The translations under genes and the position numbers were made by a program. The notes beneath the pieces are model-generated. The model worked only from the letters and a program-made list of their open reading frames with translations. It made no database searches and was not told the DNA's origin. A stretch of DNA of 64,000 nucleotides, from positions 4,076,001 to 4,140,000 of the forward strand of contig NZ_AP027080.1 in NCBI RefSeq assembly GCF_030295405.1. Direction: 5' to 3'. The DNA is from Mesoterricola silvestris. GTDB taxonomy: Bacteria; Acidobacteriota; Holophagae; Holophagales; Holophagaceae. Shown here piece after piece: positions 36,431 to 44,642 of the stretch; positions within the stretch are counted from its first letter, which is position 1, and every line of letters starts with the position of its first letter.

Positions 36431-38901
36431 GGCGCGGTCTTCAGGGCCAGGAGGTTCGCGAAGAGCCGGTAGGCCCCGGGCACCCCGTCGGGGAGCTGCC
36501 GGAAGAAGGCCAGCCCGGTGTAGACGAAGTGCCCCTTGCCGTGGCTCGCCACGAGCAGCCCCCCCGCCAGCGGCTCCGAGCCCGCGTCGGCGGAGGCCAG
36601 GACGGCCTGGTAGCGGGGGTCCCAGTCCCGGGCGTAGTACAGCCCCCGCTCCTGAACCCAGCCCTCGAAGTCCTCGGCGGTGATCCGGTTGGGCCAGTTC
36701 AGCACGGGGCTGGACGGAACCAGGAGCTTCACCGGCGCCGCCTCCTCCGTGACCCGGTCCCGGGAGACCTTGAAGGGGTAGGGTCCCAGCTCCAGGGTCA
36801 CCAGGCCCTGGTCCACCGCGTAGAGCACCACCTCGGTGCCGCCCCGGGCCACGTAGTCCAGGAGCCGGCCCTTGAGCTGGGCCAGGCGGGGCCGGGTGTT
36901 GAAGGCGCGGATGCCCACGACGATGGCGTCGAAGGCGTCCAGGTCGCCCCCCGCCAGGTCCTCGTCGGAAAGCAGGTCCACCTGGTAGCCCAGGGGCCTC
37001 AGGGTGCGGGGGATCTCGTCGCCCGAACCCATGACGTACCCGATGCGGGAGCCGCCGCGCTTGAGGTCCAGGCGCGCCAGGCGCGCGCGGGCGGCGGGAT
37101 AGTAGGTCTGGATGGGGATGTGCGGGTAGTCGATGCGCACCCGGGAAAGGGCCGGCTGGGTGGCGCCGTCCAGGGCCACGGCGATCTCCAGGGTCCCCGT
37201 GCCCGGCCCCGGGGGGGGCGTGAGGGTCGTGACCACCTTGCGCTCCTCCCCGGCCCGGGCCAGGGAGAAGGGGATCTCGGCGGGTTCGGCCTTCCAGCCC
37301 GGGGGGGGCTGGAGCAGCACCAACCCTGACACCGGGCCCCGGCCCGCCGCCACGTCGAGGGTGACGGCGCGGGGGGCGGCGTCCCCCAGGATCTGGACCG
37401 GGTCGGCGAGGTTCACCGTCACCGGGGGCGCCACGGTGAAGGCCTGGTACCGCTCGCCCAGGACCGGGTCCCGGAAGCGGTACTGCACCGGCACCCGCAG
37501 GTCGAAGGCCACCCCTTCGGCCTCCAGGCGGAAGGTGGCCTGGAAGGCCGCGGGGCCTTCGGGGAGCCCCGCCAGCGGGGAGGGCGGCGCGGCCCCGGCC
37601 CCCAGCCACGCGGGGCGGGACGGGGCCATTCCGCCGGGGATGCGCAGGGCCCGGGTCTCGGCCAGGGGCTCGTTGGGGGCCAGCCTGCGGTCCAGGTCCA
37701 GGGAGGTGCCGTCCAGGATCAGGCCCTTGATGGAAACGGCGCCGCTTCCCCGGGCCACGAGGGTGGCCGTCACGGGCACCGCCTCCCCGGGGCAGCCCAT
37801 GGGGCGCTCGGCGATGGCCTCGGCCCACAGCCCCGCCGCGCAGCGGATGGCCTCCACGATCTCGCCCCGCTTCACGTCCACCCAGGGATCGGCGGGCACC
37901 TTCTCCAGGGCCGCCTTGGCCTGGAGGAGCAGGCCCAGGATTCCGGAGGGGCGTTCGGGCCGGTACGCGGCGCGGGCCTGGGCCAGGAGCGCGCGCACCT
38001 CCTCCCCGCCCTTCACCCGGCCCCAGGTGAGGTCCACGCCCTCGAAGAAGTCCGCCTTGGCGGGCTCCCCGGCCAGGGGTTCGAAGTATTCCAGGCGGGA
38101 GCCCCGGCTGGGCACGGCGCCGAAGCCCTGGCTCCGGTGCATGCTCCGGCTCTCCGCCGCCAGTTCCGTGAAGGACTTGCCCAGCAAGGGGTCGTAGGCG
38201 CCCACGTCCAGGGTCAGCCAGGAGCCCGGCTTCATGGCGTCCCGTTCCGCCTGGGGGCGGAAGCTGTTCCAGAGGATGCGCCGGGCCTGCCAGACCCCCA
38301 CCCGTTCCAGCTGCTCGGGGAAGGCCCGGGGGTCCGCCGCGGCCCGGAAGGCCTCCAGCGCCAGCATCGCCGAAGCCGTGTGGTGGCCGTGGGTGGTGCC
38401 CAGGGTGGGGGAGAAGCGGGTGAGGATGACGTCGGGCCTGAGCTTGCGCACCACCCACACCACGTCCGCCAGGGCCGCGTCGTGGCCCCAGATGGAAAGG
38501 GTCTCCGCCGGAGTCTTGGAGAAGCCGAAATCCACGCAGCGGGTGAAGTACTGCTCGGCCCCGTCCAGGTGGCGCGCCGCCAGGAGCTCCTGGGTGCGGA
38601 TGAGGGCCAGCCCGTCTCCCAGTTCGGGCCCGATGAGGTTCTGTCCCCCCCCGCCCCGGGTCATGGAGAGGTAGGCCGCGCGGACCTTGGCCCCCTGGGA
38701 GAAGGCCGCCAGGGCCGCCGTGTTCTCGTCGTCCGGGTGGGCCGCCACGTACAGCACCGTCCCCAGCACCTGCAGCTTGTCCAGGAGCACCTGCAGCGCC
38801 GCCGCGTCCCGCACCGGTTCGGGCTGCGCGAAGGCCTGCGGGCCGCAGGCCGCCAGGATCGCCAAGGAACAGTGGGTCGCAGGGAAAAAGAGGCGGGTCA
38901 T
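36427..38901 (-). CDS. Exported PIG-L/LmbE-type deacetylase, long form
   Basis: 824 residues with a signal peptide (MTRLFFPATHCSLAILAACGPQAFAQ). The N-terminal third is a PIG-L domain: the metal motif AHPDDE at 54-59, MTRGGGGQNLIGPELGD, and the second metal motif HGHH after SPTLGTT. Such enzymes remove acetyl groups from N-acetylglucosamine-type sugars using zinc. The remaining ~550 residues are beta-rich (two or three Ig-like blocks) and end in a segment resembling a glutamine-amidotransferase-like fold (GYQVDLLSDEDLAGGDLDAFDAIVVGIRAFNTRP). The start after the 7-residue extension is chosen for the signal peptide. It heads an operon with a membrane peptide, a sodium symporter and a DinB protein. 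Confidence 0.88.
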   Translation of the reverse strand: MTRLFFPATHCSLAILAACGPQAFAQPEPVRDAAALQVLLDKLQVLGTVLYVAAHPDDENTAALAAFSQGAKVRAAYLSMTRGGGGQNLIGPELGDGLALIRTQELLAARHLDGAEQYFTRCVDFGFSKTPAETLSIWGHDAALADVVWVVRKLRPDVILTRFSPTLGTTHGHHTASAMLALEAFRAAADPRAFPEQLERVGVWQARRILWNSFRPQAERDAMKPGSWLTLDVGAYDPLLGKSFTELAAESRSMHRSQGFGAVPSRGSRLEYFEPLAGEPAKADFFEGVDLTWGRVKGGEEVRALLAQARAAYRPERPSGILGLLLQAKAALEKVPADPWVDVKRGEIVEAIRCAAGLWAEAIAERPMGCPGEAVPVTATLVARGSGAVSIKGLILDGTSLDLDRRLAPNEPLAETRALRIPGGMAPSRPAWLGAGAAPPSPLAGLPEGPAAFQATFRLEAEGVAFDLRVPVQYRFRDPVLGERYQAFTVAPPVTVNLADPVQILGDAAPRAVTLDVAAGRGPVSGLVLLQPPPGWKAEPAEIPFSLARAGEERKVVTTLTPPPGPGTGTLEIAVALDGATQPALSRVRIDYPHIPIQTYYPAARARLARLDLKRGGSRIGYVMGSGDEIPRTLRPLGYQVDLLSDEDLAGGDLDAFDAIVVGIRAFNTRPRLAQLKGRLLDYVARGGTEVVLYAVDQGLVTLELGPYPFKVSRDRVTEEAAPVKLLVPSSPVLNWPNRITAEDFEGWVQERGLYYARDWDPRYQAVLASADAGSEPLAGGLLVASHGKGHFVYTGLAFFRQLPDGVPGAYRLFANLLALKTAP

Positions 38902-38989
38902 GGGGCCGTCCTGGCTTATCAAATACGTTCCCGACCAGAATAGTCAAATTTCCTCCCCTAGGGCTGAAAAACCGTGGGGGGGGGTCGTA

Positions 38990-39185
38990 CGTGTCCCGGA
39001 CTTTCGCCACTGATTCGCTGACGCAGGCAAGCTGCGTCAGCGCAAAGCTCACGGGGGTAGGTTGGGGGGGAGTGTTGCCACGCTCCGGCTTCGTTGGGCC
39101 TTGCGTGAGTTTGGAAGGCGGAGGCTCCCCGGAGGGGCCTATGTCCCGGGGACAAGCTGCGAGTTTCCCGGGGTGGCTACCGGGT
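38990..39185 (+). repeat. Inverted repeat family A, left copy
   Basis: About 195 bp, repeated in inverted orientation at about 39280-39495. Shared blocks are AGGCAAGCTGCGTCAGCG, AGTGTTGCCAC, CTCCGGCTTCGTTGGGC, GCTCCCCGGAGGG and GCTGCGAGTTTCCCG. Near the outer end it has a perfect hairpin, CGCTGACGCAG-gcaag-CTGCGTCAGCG (39016-39042). Spacing of the blocks is kept between copies without indels over ~190 bp. Confidence 0.8.
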
Positions 39186-39279
39186 CGCGCCGACGTTGAT
39201 CAGCTGGGGCGGGAGCCGCATTGAATCGAGGTTGAGGACGGAGGGATCGGGGCGATTCCAGGGGATTGCGAATGGCGCG

Positions 39280-39495
39280 GACCGGTCAGCGTCGGCGCGA
39301 AACCGGTTTCCACCGCGGGAAACTCGCAGCGTGACGCATGGACATAGGTCCCTCCGGGGAGCTTCGGGCTGGCGGATGGCCCCATTGCCCAACGAAGCCG
39401 GAGTGTGGCAACACTCCCCCCTGACCTGAATCGGAGAGCTTTGCGCTGACGCAGCTTGCCTGTGTCGGCGAATCCGTGGCGCCGGTCCGGGACAC
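39280..39495 (-). repeat. Inverted repeat family A, right copy
   Basis: The minus-strand partner of the left copy. The outer hairpin is kept as CGCTGACGCAG-cttgc-CTGTGTCGGCG (39444-39470), where two changes in the right arm still allow G-T pairs. It ends about 10 bp before the stop codon of the MBL-fold gene. Confidence 0.8.
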
Positions 39496-39505
39496 GGGCG
39501 CCTGC

Positions 39506-40465
39506 CTAGTCGAATTGGAGGGGGAGGATCTCGCCCACGTCCAGGGGGCGGATGGAGCGCGCCCCGGCTCCCGCCAGCAGCCTGCGCAGGGGTTCGCCCC
39601 GGGGTTCGTCGGAGAGGTCGAAGGTGCCGTAGTGCATGGGGACGAGGGTTCCGGCAGCGAGGTCGTCGAAGGCCTGGAGGGCCTCCTCGGGGTTCAGGTG
39701 GCTGGGGCGCATGAGGCTGGGGGGGTCGTAGGCGCCGATGGGGAGGAGGGCGAGATCCACGGGGCCCACCTGCTCCCGGATCTCCCGGAAGTGGCCGTTG
39801 TAGCCGGTGTCGCCGGCGAAGTAGAGGGACCTGGAGCCCCACTGCACCAGGAAGCTTCCCCAGAGGGCGGCGTTGTGGTCGGTGAGGCCCCTGCGGTGCC
39901 AGTGCTGGGCGGGGAGGAGGGTGATCCGCAGGTCCGGCCCGGTCTCGAAGCGCTGGTACCACCCGGCCTCCTGCACCGCCATGGCCGGGTTGCCCTCCCG
40001 GGCCAGGGCCCCCAGGCGCAGGGGCACCAGGGCCGTGAGGCGGGGGCCCGAAAGGCTCCGCAGGGTCGGGAGGTCCAGGTGGTCGTAGTGGCCGTGGGAG
40101 ACCAGGACGTAGTCCACCTCCACCCCGGCCACGTCCAGGGGCACCGCGGCCAGGCGCTTCAGGAAGCGCGGGCCCTTGAGCACGGGGTCCAGGAGCAGGG
40201 TCCGGCCCGCGGCCCTCAGGAGGAAGGACGCGTGCCCCAGCCACACGAGGCAGTCCCCTTCGGGGACGGCGTCCAGGGGCCTCACGGCGAGCCGGAAATC
40301 GTCCTCGCGCTTCTCCCGGGCCTTGGGGTTCCGGGATAGCTTCCACGCGAGCACGGGCCAGAAGGAACGGCCCACGGTGGACATGTAGCGTTCCTGGAAC
40401 CGGCCCTGGCGGAAGGTGTTCCCGCAGTAGCCGTGGCGGATGGTGGGGAGATCGGGGTTCTTCAT
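39506..40465 (-). CDS. MBL-fold metal hydrolase (UlaG/NAPE-PLD-like)
   Basis: 319 residues. Metallo-beta-lactamase fold: LVWLGHASFLL at the first strand, metal motif SHGHYDHLD, further His in LPAQHWHRRG, the Asp in YFAGDTGYNG and the last His in PMHYGTFDL. The AQHW and GDTGY wording fits the UlaG/NAPE-phospholipase-D-like branch, which hydrolyses phosphodiesters or lactones. An N-terminal segment with FWPVLAWKLSRNPKAREKREDDFR resembles the membrane-facing tail of that branch. The frame stays open upstream; the ATG at 40465 is chosen since further upstream would overlap the divergent nuclease gene. Confidence 0.88.
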   Translation of the reverse strand: MKNPDLPTIRHGYCGNTFRQGRFQERYMSTVGRSFWPVLAWKLSRNPKAREKREDDFRLAVRPLDAVPEGDCLVWLGHASFLLRAAGRTLLLDPVLKGPRFLKRLAAVPLDVAGVEVDYVLVSHGHYDHLDLPTLRSLSGPRLTALVPLRLGALAREGNPAMAVQEAGWYQRFETGPDLRITLLPAQHWHRRGLTDHNAALWGSFLVQWGSRSLYFAGDTGYNGHFREIREQVGPVDLALLPIGAYDPPSLMRPSHLNPEEALQAFDDLAAGTLVPMHYGTFDLSDEPRGEPLRRLLAGAGARSIRPLDVGEILPLQFD

Positions 40466-40492
40466 CTCGGAACTTTCAGGGAGAATCGCTCC

Positions 40493-42118
40493 ATGGAGGA
40501 CCCCTACTATCTCGTGAATTTCCAGTGCGTGCTGGAGGATGTGCGTTCCCGGTGCGGGGACCTGCTCCTCCCGGAGGAAAGGGCGCGCCTGGAGGCCTTC
40601 CGGTCCCTGCCCGGGGACGCCCGGCGGCTCTACGTGCGCATGCTCACGCGCAAGGGCCCCTGGTTCCGCCCCGGCGCCCTGGCCTACCCGGAGATCGGCC
40701 CGGGCGCCCTGGAGGCCCTGGCCGCGGCGGGCTTCCTGGCGGGTCCGGAGGAGGCCACCGCCGCCGAACTGGCCGGCCTCCTGCGCAAACCCGAGCTCGA
40801 GGCCCTCCTGGAGGCCGCCGGCATCCCCTTCCGGCGCGCCGAGGGCCGGGAGGCGCTGGCGAGTCGCGTGCCGGAGGCCCTTCTGCGCGACGCGGCCGAC
40901 GCGGTGGCTCCCCGGGGCCGGGACTGGGCGCGGCTCCTGTTCCTGCTGTTCTTCGGCAACCTCGAGCAGGACCTCACGGACTTCGTCCTGGCCGAGCTGG
41001 GGCATGTGCGGTACGAGGCCTACGAGGTGGACCCCGCCTGCAGGGCCTTCGGGAGCCGGCAGGAGGTGGACCGCCTCCTCTCCCTGGACGGGCTTCGCAC
41101 CGCCCTGGAGGCCGGAGAGGATCTGGAGGGGATCACCGGCAGCCTCCTGGCCATGGAGCACTGCCCGGGCCTCCGGGTGCAGCGGCGCTACCACCGCCTC
41201 CTGGGCGACGTGGGGCGGGAATGGGAACGGCGGGGCTCGCCGGAGGAGGCCCTGGCCTGTCTCCGGCGCTGCGCCCTGCCCCCGGCCCGGGAGCGCATGG
41301 CCCGCATCCACCATGCCCGGGGCGAATCCGCCCTGGCGGCGGAAACGGCCCTGGCCATGGCCGAGGCCCCCCTGGACGTGGGCGAGGAGCGGTTCGCGCG
41401 GAGGTTCCTGGCCAGGCTCGCCCGGCACGATCCCCGCGCGGCGCTCTGGGCCGAGACCCACCCCCCCGACCCGCCCCTGCCGGAAGTGCGGCTCCGGGTC
41501 CCCCGGCACCCGTCGGGGTCCGTGGAGCAGGCCGCCCTGGAAGCCTCGGGGTGGGAGGGGTTCTGGACCGAGAACGCCCTCTGGACGGCCCTCTACGGCC
41601 TAGCCTTCTGGGACGTGATCTTCGCGCCGGTGCCCGGGGCCTTCCAGCACCGGTTCCAGCTGGGCCCCGCGGACCTGCGCACGCCGGGGTTCGCCCAGGC
41701 CCGGCGGGGGGCCATCGCCGCGCGCCTTGCCGAACTGGAGGCGCCCGGCGCCCCCCGGCGCCTGATCCTGGCCCGCGCGGCGGAAAAGCGGGGCGTGGCC
41801 AACGCCTTCGTGAACTGGAAGGCCCTGGCCCCGGGCCATCTGGAGGCGGCCCTGGACACCCTGCCCCAGGCCGCGCTCCTGGCCTTCCTGCGGGCCATGG
41901 CCCCCAACCCCGCGGCCTTCCGCAGCGGCTTCCCGGACCTCTTCCTGCACCGGGACGGCCGGTGCATGCTCTGGGAGGTCAAGGGCCCGGGGGATGCCCT
42001 CCGCCCCGAGCAGGAGCGCTGGCTGGCCCTCTTCAACCGCGCGGGCCTGGATGCCCGGGTCGCGTGGGTGAGCTACCTGGAGGAGGGCGCCCCCTCCTCC
42101 CCTGGAGGATCCCCATGA
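40493..42118 (+). CDS. FAN1-like VRR-NUC nuclease
   Basis: 541 residues. The C-terminus carries the VRR-NUC variant of the PD-(D/E)xK nuclease fold: GFPDLFLHRDGRCMLWEVKGPGD, where P-D and E-V-K are the metal and catalytic residues. The upstream part has the features of bacterial FAN1 proteins: an N-terminal helical region (YLVNFQCVLEDVRSRCGDLLLPEERARLEAF), a SAP-like DNA-binding piece (AELAGLLRKPELEALLEAAGIP) and TPR-type helices. FAN1 enzymes cut 5' flaps and help unhook interstrand crosslinks. AGGGAG precedes the ATG. The HD gene overlaps its end by 4 nt. Confidence 0.9.
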   Translation: MEDPYYLVNFQCVLEDVRSRCGDLLLPEERARLEAFRSLPGDARRLYVRMLTRKGPWFRPGALAYPEIGPGALEALAAAGFLAGPEEATAAELAGLLRKPELEALLEAAGIPFRRAEGREALASRVPEALLRDAADAVAPRGRDWARLLFLLFFGNLEQDLTDFVLAELGHVRYEAYEVDPACRAFGSRQEVDRLLSLDGLRTALEAGEDLEGITGSLLAMEHCPGLRVQRRYHRLLGDVGREWERRGSPEEALACLRRCALPPARERMARIHHARGESALAAETALAMAEAPLDVGEERFARRFLARLARHDPRAALWAETHPPDPPLPEVRLRVPRHPSGSVEQAALEASGWEGFWTENALWTALYGLAFWDVIFAPVPGAFQHRFQLGPADLRTPGFAQARRGAIAARLAELEAPGAPRRLILARAAEKRGVANAFVNWKALAPGHLEAALDTLPQAALLAFLRAMAPNPAAFRSGFPDLFLHRDGRCMLWEVKGPGDALRPEQERWLALFNRAGLDARVAWVSYLEEGAPSSPGGSP

Positions 42119-42762
42119 CCCACGAACTCACCGTTTGGCAGGAGCGCTTCGAGGCCTTCTGGGCCGCCCTCCCCGGCGGGGACGGAGCCCACGACGTGCA
42201 CCACCTGCGCCGGGTATGGCGTTCGGCCCGGAAGATCGCCGCGGCCGAGCCCGGCGCCGATCTGCTGGTGCTGCTGGCCGCGGCCTACCTCCACGACCTG
42301 GTGAACCCGCCCAAGGATTCGCCGCTGCGTTCCCAGGCCTCGCGCCTCTCGGCGGAAAAGGCCGTGCCCCTCCTGGAGGACCTGGGCTTCGATCCCGCCC
42401 GGACCCGGGCGGCGGCGCATGCCATCGAGGCCCACAGCTACTCCGCCGGCATCCCCCCCGCGACCCTGGAGGCCCGCATCCTGCAGGACGCCGACCGCCT
42501 CGAGGCCCTGGGGGCCATCGGCCTGGCCCGGTGCTTCTACACCGGCGGCAAGATGGGCACGGCCCTCTGGGAAGCCGGGGATCCCCTGGGCCGCTCCGGG
42601 CGGCCCCTGGACGACCGGCTCTATTCGGTGGATCACTTTCCCCTCAAGCTCATGCGCCTGCCGGACCTCATGACCACCGGCGAGGGCCGGCGCATGGCCC
42701 GCCGCAGGACAAGGGTGCTTGCCCTCTTCCTGGCACAATTGGAGCGGGAGCTCCTTGACTGA
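42115..42762 (+). CDS. HD-domain phosphohydrolase
   Basis: 215 residues of the HD superfamily: HDVHHLRRVWRSA gives the first His and Asp, AAYLHDLVNPPK the H-D doublet, and ILQDADRLEALGAIGLARCF the last Asp. This layout matches the YedJ/YpgQ-type nucleotide phosphohydrolases that act on (d)NTPs or small phosphate esters. Its start overlaps the nuclease gene by 4 nt, so it may serve in the same DNA-repair or nucleotide-cleaning context; that link is inference. Confidence 0.9.
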   Translation: MTHELTVWQERFEAFWAALPGGDGAHDVHHLRRVWRSARKIAAAEPGADLLVLLAAAYLHDLVNPPKDSPLRSQASRLSAEKAVPLLEDLGFDPARTRAAAHAIEAHSYSAGIPPATLEARILQDADRLEALGAIGLARCFYTGGKMGTALWEAGDPLGRSGRPLDDRLYSVDHFPLKLMRLPDLMTTGEGRRMARRRTRVLALFLAQLERELLD

Positions 42763-42810
42763 CCTGCCAGACTAGTTCGCAAACCCCCAGGTCCCCCATC
42801 CGGAGGCTCC

Positions 42811-43197
42811 ATGAACAAGGTGGTCGCCCACTTCCTGAACGGCACCGTGGCCAAGGGCCTCACCGTGGACTTCCTCCCCAACAAGGACCGGTTCCACCTG
42901 GTGGTGGAGGGGGCGCCGGCCCTGGAGGTCCTGATATCGGAACTGAAGGGGCTCTTCTTCGTGAAGGACCTGGAGGGCGACCTGGGCCACGCCAAGTCCA
43001 ACATCTTCCACCCCGGGGACATGAGCCCGGGGCGGCGGATCCGCGTGGAATTCAAGGATGGGGAGACCCTGATGGGCACCACCCAGGCCTACACCCCCGG
43101 ACGGACGGGCTTCTTCGTGGTGCCCGCGGACAAGAAGTCCAACACGGAGCGGGCCTTCATCATCACCTCGGCCACCAGCAGCATCAGCCTGTTGTAG
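42811..43197 (+). CDS. Small protein, PilZ-like or DUF6982-like (putative)
   Basis: 128 residues, beta-rich, no signal or membrane helix. It opens MNKVVAHFLNGTVAKGLTVDFLPNKDRFHLV and has a second similar unit, RRIRVEFKDGETLMGTTQAYTPGRTGFFVVPADKKSNTERAFI. Two copies of a V-x-F-x-(N/D)-G-x-x-x-x-G pattern suggest a small barrel duplication. The wording recalls short acidobacterial proteins often found near signalling genes. I am unsure of the family. GGAGG precedes the ATG. Confidence 0.65.
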   Translation: MNKVVAHFLNGTVAKGLTVDFLPNKDRFHLVVEGAPALEVLISELKGLFFVKDLEGDLGHAKSNIFHPGDMSPGRRIRVEFKDGETLMGTTQAYTPGRTGFFVVPADKKSNTERAFIITSATSSISLL

Positions 43198-43232
43198 CGT
43201 TCCGGCGCCCCGGCACAGTAGCCTGGAGGGCG

Positions 43233-43826
43233 ATGACCCCCCGTCCCCTCTTCTCGGTTCTCCATGATCTCCTGGATCATGACCGGGACGTGCGCCTGGG
43301 GGAACTCCTGGACGCCGCCGGGGAGCAGTCCTACGGCCTCCTGATCCTGCTGCTGGCCCTGCCCAGCCTGGTGCCGGCCCTCAACACCGGCCTGGCCCCC
43401 GTGGGGGGCGCGGCCGTGATGGCCATCGGCTACCAGCTGGGCAAAGGCGTCCCCCACCCCTGGGTGCCCCAGCGCATCCTCGCCCTGCCCATCCACAAGG
43501 GCGCCGTCAAGCACGCCCTGGCGCGGCTGGAGGGGCTGCTGCTGCGCTGGTCCAGCCGCACCGCGGAAAGGCACCCCCTGAGCCGCAGGTGGATGGGCGC
43601 CGCCCTGGTGTGGACGGGCTTCCTCCTGGCCCTGCCGGTGCCCCTGCCCTTCGCCAACATCATCCCCGCCGCCGTCCTCTGCCTCCTGGGGGCCGCGGTC
43701 ATGGAGCAGCGCCAGGACTGGGCCTGGGCCGCCACCTTCGCGAGCCTCGGCACCACCCTCTACTTCGCCCTGTCGGCCAACCTCGCCTTCCGCATCGCCA
43801 AGGCCATCCGGGGGTTGGTGAACTAG
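43233..43826 (+). CDS. ExoD-like membrane protein
   Basis: 197 residues with about four hydrophobic helices. The pattern LGELLDAAGEQSYGLLILLLALPSLVPALNTGLAPVGG near the N-terminus is typical of the ExoD family (exopolysaccharide synthesis, ExoD), as is the LPVPLPFANIIPAAVLCLLGAAVMEQRQDW block. Family members sit in the inner membrane and affect exopolysaccharide or alkaline tolerance; the molecular job is unknown. GGAGGG stands before the ATG. It follows the small protein by 35 bp. Confidence 0.88.
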   Translation: MTPRPLFSVLHDLLDHDRDVRLGELLDAAGEQSYGLLILLLALPSLVPALNTGLAPVGGAAVMAIGYQLGKGVPHPWVPQRILALPIHKGAVKHALARLEGLLLRWSSRTAERHPLSRRWMGAALVWTGFLLALPVPLPFANIIPAAVLCLLGAAVMEQRQDWAWAATFASLGTTLYFALSANLAFRIAKAIRGLVN

Positions 43827-44130
43827 CGCGTGTCGGCGAACCCTGGCTGCCTTGAATCCGTGATGAAGGGGCTGTTCCAGATTGAACGTATCCCATTTCA
43901 TCCCATCAATCGGCGTTCATCCCGGTTTCCGCAGGGCTGACGCAGAGGTGGGACGGAGCGCACGTCACTCGACGTCCTCGACCCAAAGGTGGCGACAACT
44001 CCCAGCAAAGTTCAAACGGGGATAAAAGGGATCCAGGGGAAAAGGCAGGATAAGGAAGGCCAGGTCAAAGCTGAAGGCAGATCATCGAAACCAGCCTAGC
44101 GATTCATGACCTCGGGTTTCCCGACACACC
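43827..44130. other. 304-bp gap holding dispersed repeat copy 2
   Basis: The gap lies between the convergent ExoD-like and HxlR genes. Nearly all of it is the repeat described next. A GTGTCGGCGAA string at 43833-43843 also occurs in repeat family A (39462-39472). No gene is supported. Confidence 0.6.
43854..44072 (+). repeat. Dispersed intergenic repeat, copy 2
   Basis: Matches the segment at 25058-25275 in the same orientation over ~215 bp, with substitutions but a kept block order (CATCCCATCAATCGGCGTTC, GCAGGGCTGACGCAGAGGTG, CTCGACGTCCTCGACCCAA, TGGCGACAACTCCCA, CAAACGGGGATAAA). As in copy 1, it lies just past a plus-strand stop codon and between convergent genes. Confidence 0.75.
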
Positions 44131-44535
44131 CTACGCCGAACGGGATTCCAGGACCTTGGCGCGCTGACGCTGGGAGGCCTTGCGGGCCTTCTCCACGTCG
44201 GGGAGGTGGACCATGGCCCACTGGCAGAGGGCTCCCAGGGGCTCCCTCAGGGTGGTGCCCAGTTCGGTGAGGGAGTACTCGGTGCGGGGGGGGACCTCGG
44301 GGTAGACGACGCGGCGCACCAGGCCGTCCTCCTCCAGCTTGCGCAGGGTCTGGGTGAGCATCTTCTGGCTGATGCCGCCCACCTCCCGCTGGAGTTCCCC
44401 GTACCGCCGCGTGCCCTTGGAGAGCAGGTAGATCACCAGCGTCGTCCACTTGTCGGCGATGAGGTCCAGCACCAGGCGGGTGGGGCACTGGGAGCTGAGG
44501 ACGTTGGGGGCCATGCCGCACGCATTACGAACCAT
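44131..44535 (-). CDS. HxlR-family winged-helix regulator
   Basis: 134 residues. It has the HxlR layout: a Cys before the fold (SSQCPTRLVLDLIADKWTTLVIYLLSKGTRRYGELQREV), a recognition helix (GISQKMLTQTLRKLEEDGLVRR) and a wing (VYPEVPPRTEYSLTELG). Members act as dimers and often sense electrophiles through the N-terminal cysteine, controlling a neighbouring reductase. Here the divergent gene is a nitroreductase-type enzyme, and a direct repeat stands between them, so it is probably the local repressor. Confidence 0.92.
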   Translation of the reverse strand: MVRNACGMAPNVLSSQCPTRLVLDLIADKWTTLVIYLLSKGTRRYGELQREVGGISQKMLTQTLRKLEEDGLVRRVVYPEVPPRTEYSLTELGTTLREPLGALCQWAMVHLPDVEKARKASQRQRAKVLESRSA

Positions 44536-44538
44536 GGG

Positions 44539-44570
44539 GTGCCTACCTTCCGAAATAGTGCCTACTTTCC
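44539..44570. promoter_or_regulatory. Direct-repeat operator between HxlR and nitroreductase genes
   Basis: GTGCCTACCTTCC (44539-44551) and GTGCCTACTTTCC (44558-44570) differ at one base and lie 19 bp apart start to start. The pair begins four bases upstream of the HxlR ATG and overlaps the likely promoter zone of the reductase. HxlR-type proteins commonly bind such repeats. Confidence 0.55.
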
Positions 44571-44642
44571 AATGGAGAGTGGCATGCTTAAGTTTGTGCT
44601 ACGGCCGTCCGGGCCGCAACCCCCGAATCCGAAGGAGCCCCC

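Larger units (their letters stand above)
38902..39505. other. 604-bp gap filled mostly by a twin inverted repeat
   Basis: The gap lies between the 5' end of the deacetylase operon and the 3' end of the MBL-fold gene (both minus strand). About 38902-38985 should contain the operon promoter. Most of the rest is occupied by the two repeat copies described separately. No convincing gene was found; the short open frames in it are shared by the repeat copies. Confidence 0.6.
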
